NCBI GenBank assembly: GCA_007694945.1
Contig: REER01000076.1
Location: 1-44,190 of the forward strand
Source: Paracoccaceae bacterium
Lineage (GTDB): Bacteria > Pseudomonadota > Alphaproteobacteria > Rhodobacterales > Rhodobacteraceae
DNA length: 44,190 bases
Reading direction: 5' to 3'
In this document: one piece after another, positions 41,260 to 44,190 of the stretch
Layout of the letters: each line of letters opens with the position of its first letter
Numbering within the stretch: position 1 is the stretch's first letter
Notes under the pieces: model-generated
Database searches by the model: none
What the model was told of the DNA's origin: nothing
Seen by the model: the letters and a program-made list of their open reading frames with translations, nothing else
Position numbers and translations under genes: made by a program

Positions 41260-42146
41260 TTAAGCTACTCTTTGCACCTGCTGATCGGGTTGGTTTTCGT
41301 CTTTTCTCAGCCAATAGACCACGGCGGGTGGTCTGCCGCCAAGGGCGGAGTGTGGACGCTGGTGATTGTAGAAGGTCATCCATTTGCGGATGCCCGCCTT
41401 TGCCTCCGAGCCGGTTTCCCAAGCATGCAGTAGACGCATTCGTATTTCAGCGTCCGCCACAGACGCTCTATGAAGATGTTGTCGAGAAACCGGCCTTTCC
41501 CATCCATGGAGATACGCACGCCGGTTCTGCGCAGCCGGTCCGTCCAGGCGAAGGACGTGAACTGGCTGCCCTGATCGGTGTTCATGATCTCGGGCAAGCC
41601 GAACTTGTGAATGGCCTCGTTCAGTGCCTCAACACAGAAGTCGGCCTCCAGCGTGTTCGAGATGCGCCAGGCCAAGACCTTCCGGGTATGCCAGTCCATG
41701 ATGGCGACCAGGCGAGCCCTTGTCCGCCATTGGTCCGAGGACAATGGCGAGCGGAACCCGCGCCTCATGGGCAGGTAGGTGATATCCGAACACCAGACTT
41801 GGTTCGGCCGCTCCACCCTCAGCCCCTTCAGCAGTTAGGGGTATGTCTTGTGCCCTTTCGCCGGCCTGCTGGTGTTGGGCTTCTGGTAGATCGGCATCAA
41901 CCCCATCAGGCGCATCAGCCGACGTATTCGTTTCTCGTTCACCAGATGGCCGTCGTTGCGCAGGTGCCAGGTCATTTGCCGGACACCGAAGAACGGCGTT
42001 TCCAGGAACTGCTCGTCGATCTGACGCATCATGCCAAGGTTTTGCTCGGTCTCCCCCTTCGGCGTGTAGTAGAAGGACGAGCGCGCGATCGACAGCAGCT
42101 TGCACTGCTGGCCGATAGACAGTTTGGGATGATCAGGCTCGATCAT
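41260..42146 (-). pseudogene. IS3-family transposase OrfB (DDE) remnant
   Basis: The frame from about 42146 gives MIEPDHPKLSIGQQCKLLSI and FFGVRQMTWHLRNDGHLVNE, ending KGHKTYP at a TAA (41835-41837) where TAC (Tyr) would be expected. After it the DDE domain resumes: VERPNQVWCSDITYLPM, VAIMDWHTRKVLAWRISN, IMNTDQGSQFTSFAWTD and GKGRFLDNIFIERLWRTLKY. A one-base loss near 41430 shifts the frame before the final YNHQRPHSALGGRPPAVVY. An in-frame extra block (41712-41753) follows the MRRGF stretch. The catalytic Asp, Asp and Glu remain readable but the gene is dead. Confidence 0.88.
41712..41753. repeat. Palindromic insertion 1 in orfB
   Basis: A 42-nt block sits where related transposases read from MRRGF directly into LVAIMDW (recalled). 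Its core is CGCCATTG (41725-41732), then GTCCGAGGA, then CAATGGCG (41742-41749): an 8-bp perfect inverted repeat with an inner GTCC/GGAC. It keeps the reading frame. GGCGAGC occurs at both edges (41711 and 41746). Confidence 0.55.
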
Positions 42147-42208
42147 GCCGCGCCTCACTTCCCGCCCCAGGGCTTGAGCTTTCGTTCCAAAAAAGAGTTG
42201 GCCACCGC

Positions 42209-42246
42209 ATTGGCGGGTTCTCTCGGACCGGTGGCGTTCACCCGCC
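42209..42246. repeat. Palindromic insertion 3 at the orfA/orfB junction
   Basis: A 38-nt block interrupts the sequence expected between the GELA and VAN of OrfA. ATTGGCGGGT (42209-42218) and ACCCGCCAAT (42240-42249) form a perfect 10-bp inverted repeat around 21 nt. The minus strand of the loop contains CGCCACCGGTCCGAG, close to CGCCATTGGTCCGAG of insertion 1. Confidence 0.5.
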
Positions 42247-42408
42247 AATTCACCCTATCTTGGCGTGCAGTTCCTTCACCTGCTCCTCGTCAATTTCGGG
42301 TTTCTTGCGGCCGCCGCGCTCGAACACGCCGGACGCGCCCTCCAGCAAGGCACGTTTCCATTGGTGGATCATCGTCGGATGAACCCCGAACCGGCTCGCC
42401 AACTCGGC

Positions 42409-42458
42409 GGCGTTGTTCGGGCTTACGCCCCGCCACTGGCGCGACGGTCCCTCCAACC
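42409..42458. repeat. Insertion 2 in orfA
   Basis: A 50-nt block interrupts OrfA after KGE and introduces a TAA. It includes a small inverted repeat CGCCA/TGGCG (42431-42441 region) and the string CGCCACTGG, loosely like the CGCCAYYGG start of the other two blocks. The relationship is weaker than between insertions 1 and 3. Confidence 0.4.
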
Positions 42459-42698
42459 TTCGCCCTTCAGGGCTTCCAGCGCCACCTTCGCCTTGAACTC
42501 GGGCGCATGTTGTTTGCGTTTCGACATCTCTGATCTCCTGCCTGTCGAAGATCAGCAGACTGCAAATCGTAGCTTATGTCAGTGTCCGAATTTCGGGGCG
42601 TAGCTCAGCTCGTATAGTGCGTGAAGCGTGAAATCCGCCTCAACCACTTTCAACGTGAGGATCGTCAACTTATCTGACACATGAGAAGGAGGTGCACA

Positions 42699-43715
42699 TT
42701 GGCTACACAGATATCTCAACTCCGGCTAATTGATTCGGAACGCGCGGCCATCGTCGAAGAATTCGGCGGCAGGATCATCGCACTCGACCCGATCGGTGCG
42801 GAGGTTTCGGGTATAGATTTGACCTCGAGAGATGCGATCGCGGCGAGGGTTGTCGCAGTGCTGGAATATGAAATGGCGCTGAGGGGTTTTCTCGTCTTCA
42901 AGAATGACACGGAACTCGCGCCAGAGGATTTCCTGCGCGCGAGCTGTCTTTTTGGCGGGCGTGAACTGCACAGCACGCATGGTGTGCATCCTCAGACACC
43001 CGGCGGCAACCCACATATCTTTCGGCTTTCGAATGACGAGCGCCACGGTATCCCGGATGTCGGGCCACAGTGGCACAATGACGGCAGCTTCCTGCCCGCA
43101 ACCTTCTCGCACTCGGGCTATCACATCATCCGTCCGGCCGAAAACGGCGGCGGCACGCATTTTGCCCATCAGGGCCTTGCCTTCGAAGCGCTGTCCGCTG
43201 ACCGCCAGGAACGCTGGCAGCGCTTGGCGTCGGTGAATTCGGCCTCGGGCGTGGTGCACCCGCTGGTGCATGAACACCCCCTGACTGGGCAGAAATGCAT
43301 TTGGCTGCATCTGGGTATGACCGGCGCCGTGATCGAGAAACTGCCGGACCAGGATGGCTTCCGGCTGCTGCACGCCGATGAATTGAAGGCGCTGTGCCAT
43401 GAATATAACGACATCCTGAATGCAGGACTGACCGACGGTTATGCCGTGGCGTTCGAATACAGCGAGAATGATTGCGTCTTTATCGACAATCTGGCCGTGG
43501 CGCACCGGGCCTCGCCCGAGGCGCATATGCCGGTAGAGAAGCAAGGGCTGCGGATCATGCATCGGAGCACCGTCAAGGGCGTGAAGGACCTTGCCCCCGG
43601 CTTCGGCCTGCCGCAGCATGTCCGGATCGACGGCCCCAACCCGGTCGGAGAGGGGGTCTGGCAAGGTGGCGGTGTCGGGTTCCGCTGGGAAGACGGCATC
43701 AAGATGCGGAACTAG
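42699..43715 (+). CDS. TauD/TfdA-family Fe(II)/2-oxoglutarate dioxygenase
   Basis: The 338-aa product starts at TTG 42699, six bases after a strong AAGGAGG (42686-42692). The ATG at 42681 would put that ribosome site inside the gene. The iron facial triad is readable: His126 and Asp128 in WHNDGSF and distal His269 in FIDNLAVAHRA. Arg285 or Arg289 (LRIMHRS) can bind 2-oxoglutarate. The family hydroxylates small acids such as taurine, aryloxyacetates or carnitine precursors; substrate is unknown. It is followed 41 nt later by a CoA-transferase, suggesting a catabolic unit, and preceded by the IS. Confidence 0.87.
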   Translation: MATQISQLRLIDSERAAIVEEFGGRIIALDPIGAEVSGIDLTSRDAIAARVVAVLEYEMALRGFLVFKNDTELAPEDFLRASCLFGGRELHSTHGVHPQTPGGNPHIFRLSNDERHGIPDVGPQWHNDGSFLPATFSHSGYHIIRPAENGGGTHFAHQGLAFEALSADRQERWQRLASVNSASGVVHPLVHEHPLTGQKCIWLHLGMTGAVIEKLPDQDGFRLLHADELKALCHEYNDILNAGLTDGYAVAFEYSENDCVFIDNLAVAHRASPEAHMPVEKQGLRIMHRSTVKGVKDLAPGFGLPQHVRIDGPNPVGEGVWQGGGVGFRWEDGIKMRN

Positions 43716-43756
43716 GCGCCGCTGTGGCACGCACCCGCGGGATGGAGAGCGACCCG

Positions 43757-44190
43757 ATGAGCGGACCCCTGCACGGCTTTCGCGTGATCGACCTGACGAC
43801 GATGATCTCGGGGCCGCTGGCGACCATGACCCTCGCCGATCAGGGGGCCGAGGTGATCAAGATCGAACACCCCGAGGGTGGCGATCTCAGCCGCCGGGTT
43901 GCCGGGCGGCGGGGCGGTTTTGCGGCGGCCTATCTGAACAACAACCGCGGCAAGAAGTCGGTCACGCTGAACCTCAAGGATCCGCGCGGGGTCGAGGCGG
44001 CGCTGAAGCTGTGCGAAAGCGCAGATGTCTTCGTGCAGAATTTCCGCCCCGGCGTGATCGACCGGCTGGGGCTGGGCGAGGATGCCGTGCGCGCGGCCCG
44101 CCCCGACATCATCTATACCTCCATCGCGGGCTTCGGGTTCGAAGGCGCGTGGGCGGACAAGCCCGTCTATGACCCGCTGATCCAGGCGCT
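43757..44190 (+). CDS. CaiB/BaiF family III CoA-transferase (partial)
   Basis: The gene runs off the right edge after 144 codons. ATG 43757 has GGAGAG at good spacing (43744-43749); ATG 43742 is an alternative. The N-terminus is typical: LHGFRVIDLTTMISGPLATM, LADQGAEVIKIEHPEGGDLS, LNNNRGKKSVTLNLKDPRGV, FVQNFRPGVIDRLGLG and IIYTSIAGFGFEG. The conserved family III Asp would be near DPLIQA at the edge. It should move CoA between carboxylic acids, often in breakdown of unusual acids, and may act after the dioxygenase. Confidence 0.88.
   Translation, partial: MSGPLHGFRVIDLTTMISGPLATMTLADQGAEVIKIEHPEGGDLSRRVAGRRGGFAAAYLNNNRGKKSVTLNLKDPRGVEAALKLCESADVFVQNFRPGVIDRLGLGEDAVRAARPDIIYTSIAGFGFEGAWADKPVYDPLIQA

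Larger units (their letters stand above)
42155..42527 (-). pseudogene. IS3-family transposase OrfA remnant
   Basis: The frame starts at ATG 42527 (MSKRKQHAPEFKAKVALEAL), the usual IS3 OrfA opening. After KGE it runs into an extra block at 42409-42458 with a TAA in frame (GWRDRRASGGA then stop). The HTH core continues in another frame (ELASRFGVHPTMIHQWKRAL, FERGGRKKPEIDEEQVKELH). A second extra block (42209-42246) breaks the C-terminal coiled region. Expected sequence is recalled from related elements, not aligned here. Not functional. Confidence 0.85.
41221..42607 (-). mobile_element. Decayed IS3-family insertion sequence
   Basis: The element is 1387 bp with imperfect terminal inverted repeats. 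Reading inward, both ends open TGAGCTAC-N-CCCC, then GGACA, then AAGCTAC-NN-TTTGCA further in. It holds remnants of OrfA (HTH) and OrfB (DDE integrase) on the minus strand, as in IS3-family elements. No direct target duplication was found (left flank GTG, right flank GCT), so it may be old or rearranged. It is clearly inactive: an early stop in orfA, a nonsense codon and a frameshift in orfB, and three internal extra blocks. Confidence 0.85.

Noticed and set aside
1-44190. CRISPR array, tRNA, rRNA or prophage
   Set aside because: None recognised: no regularly spaced repeats, no cloverleaf and no phage structural genes. The only RNAs seen are the SRP RNA and the cobalamin riboswitch.

Overview
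The window is about 44 kb of GC-rich chromosomal DNA from an alphaproteobacterium, most likely family Rhodobacteraceae. The evidence is a GcrA cell-cycle regulator, LpxI in place of LpxH, a perfect FnrL-type box, DUF6455, DUF2852 and DUF427 proteins, a short SRP RNA and the codon use. The assignment is inferred from gene content, not from a database search.

Layout. (1) 1-4.3 kb: the start of nadE, a DUF2306 membrane protein, an exported 18-repeat MORN protein, a DUF2256 zinc-ribbon-like protein and an AraC regulator. (2) 4.3-17.7 kb: miaA (minus), then a long plus-strand envelope cluster pyrH-frr-uppS-cdsA-dxr-rseP-(small TM protein)-bamA-skp-fabZ-lpxA-lpxI-lpxB. It makes the isoprenoid precursor, the undecaprenyl carrier, CDP-diacylglycerol, outer-membrane proteins and lipid A. 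lpxD, often found between skp and fabZ, is not here. (3) 17.7-22.2 kb: a minus-strand operon (44-aa membrane protein, 520-aa exported protein, xerD) diverging from aroK-aroB. (4) 22.2-31.8 kb: a mixed housekeeping region. It holds an FnrL-box-controlled DUF6455 gene, a subtilase-like lipoprotein, a three-gene DUF427/FAD-oxidase/barrel operon, aminopeptidase P, gcrA, an ABC-2 permease, a cytochrome c, the SRP RNA, a TetR regulator and a DUF2852 protein. (5) 31.9-37.1 kb: a MotA/MotB-like stator pair whose MotB-like partner carries a very long predicted coiled coil, then a TadE/TadG pair. (6) 37.2-40.9 kb: a cobalamin riboswitch followed by a 100-aa unknown, a BtuF-like protein without a signal peptide, a DUF71/Dph6-like ATPase, and phosphomannomutase. 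(7) 41.2-44.2 kb: a decayed IS3-family insertion sequence next to AT-rich DNA, then a TauD/TfdA dioxygenase and the start of a CaiB/BaiF CoA-transferase, probably accessory catabolic genes.

The features most worth a second look are: three palindromic blocks that break up the IS3 transposase, two of them related by a shared core; a 54-nt AT-rich rare-codon patch inside dxr; the stator pair with the oversized periplasmic coiled coil; the B12-riboswitch operon of poorly characterised genes; and the MORN array with an alternating F/W superperiod. No CRISPR array, tRNA, rRNA or prophage was seen.
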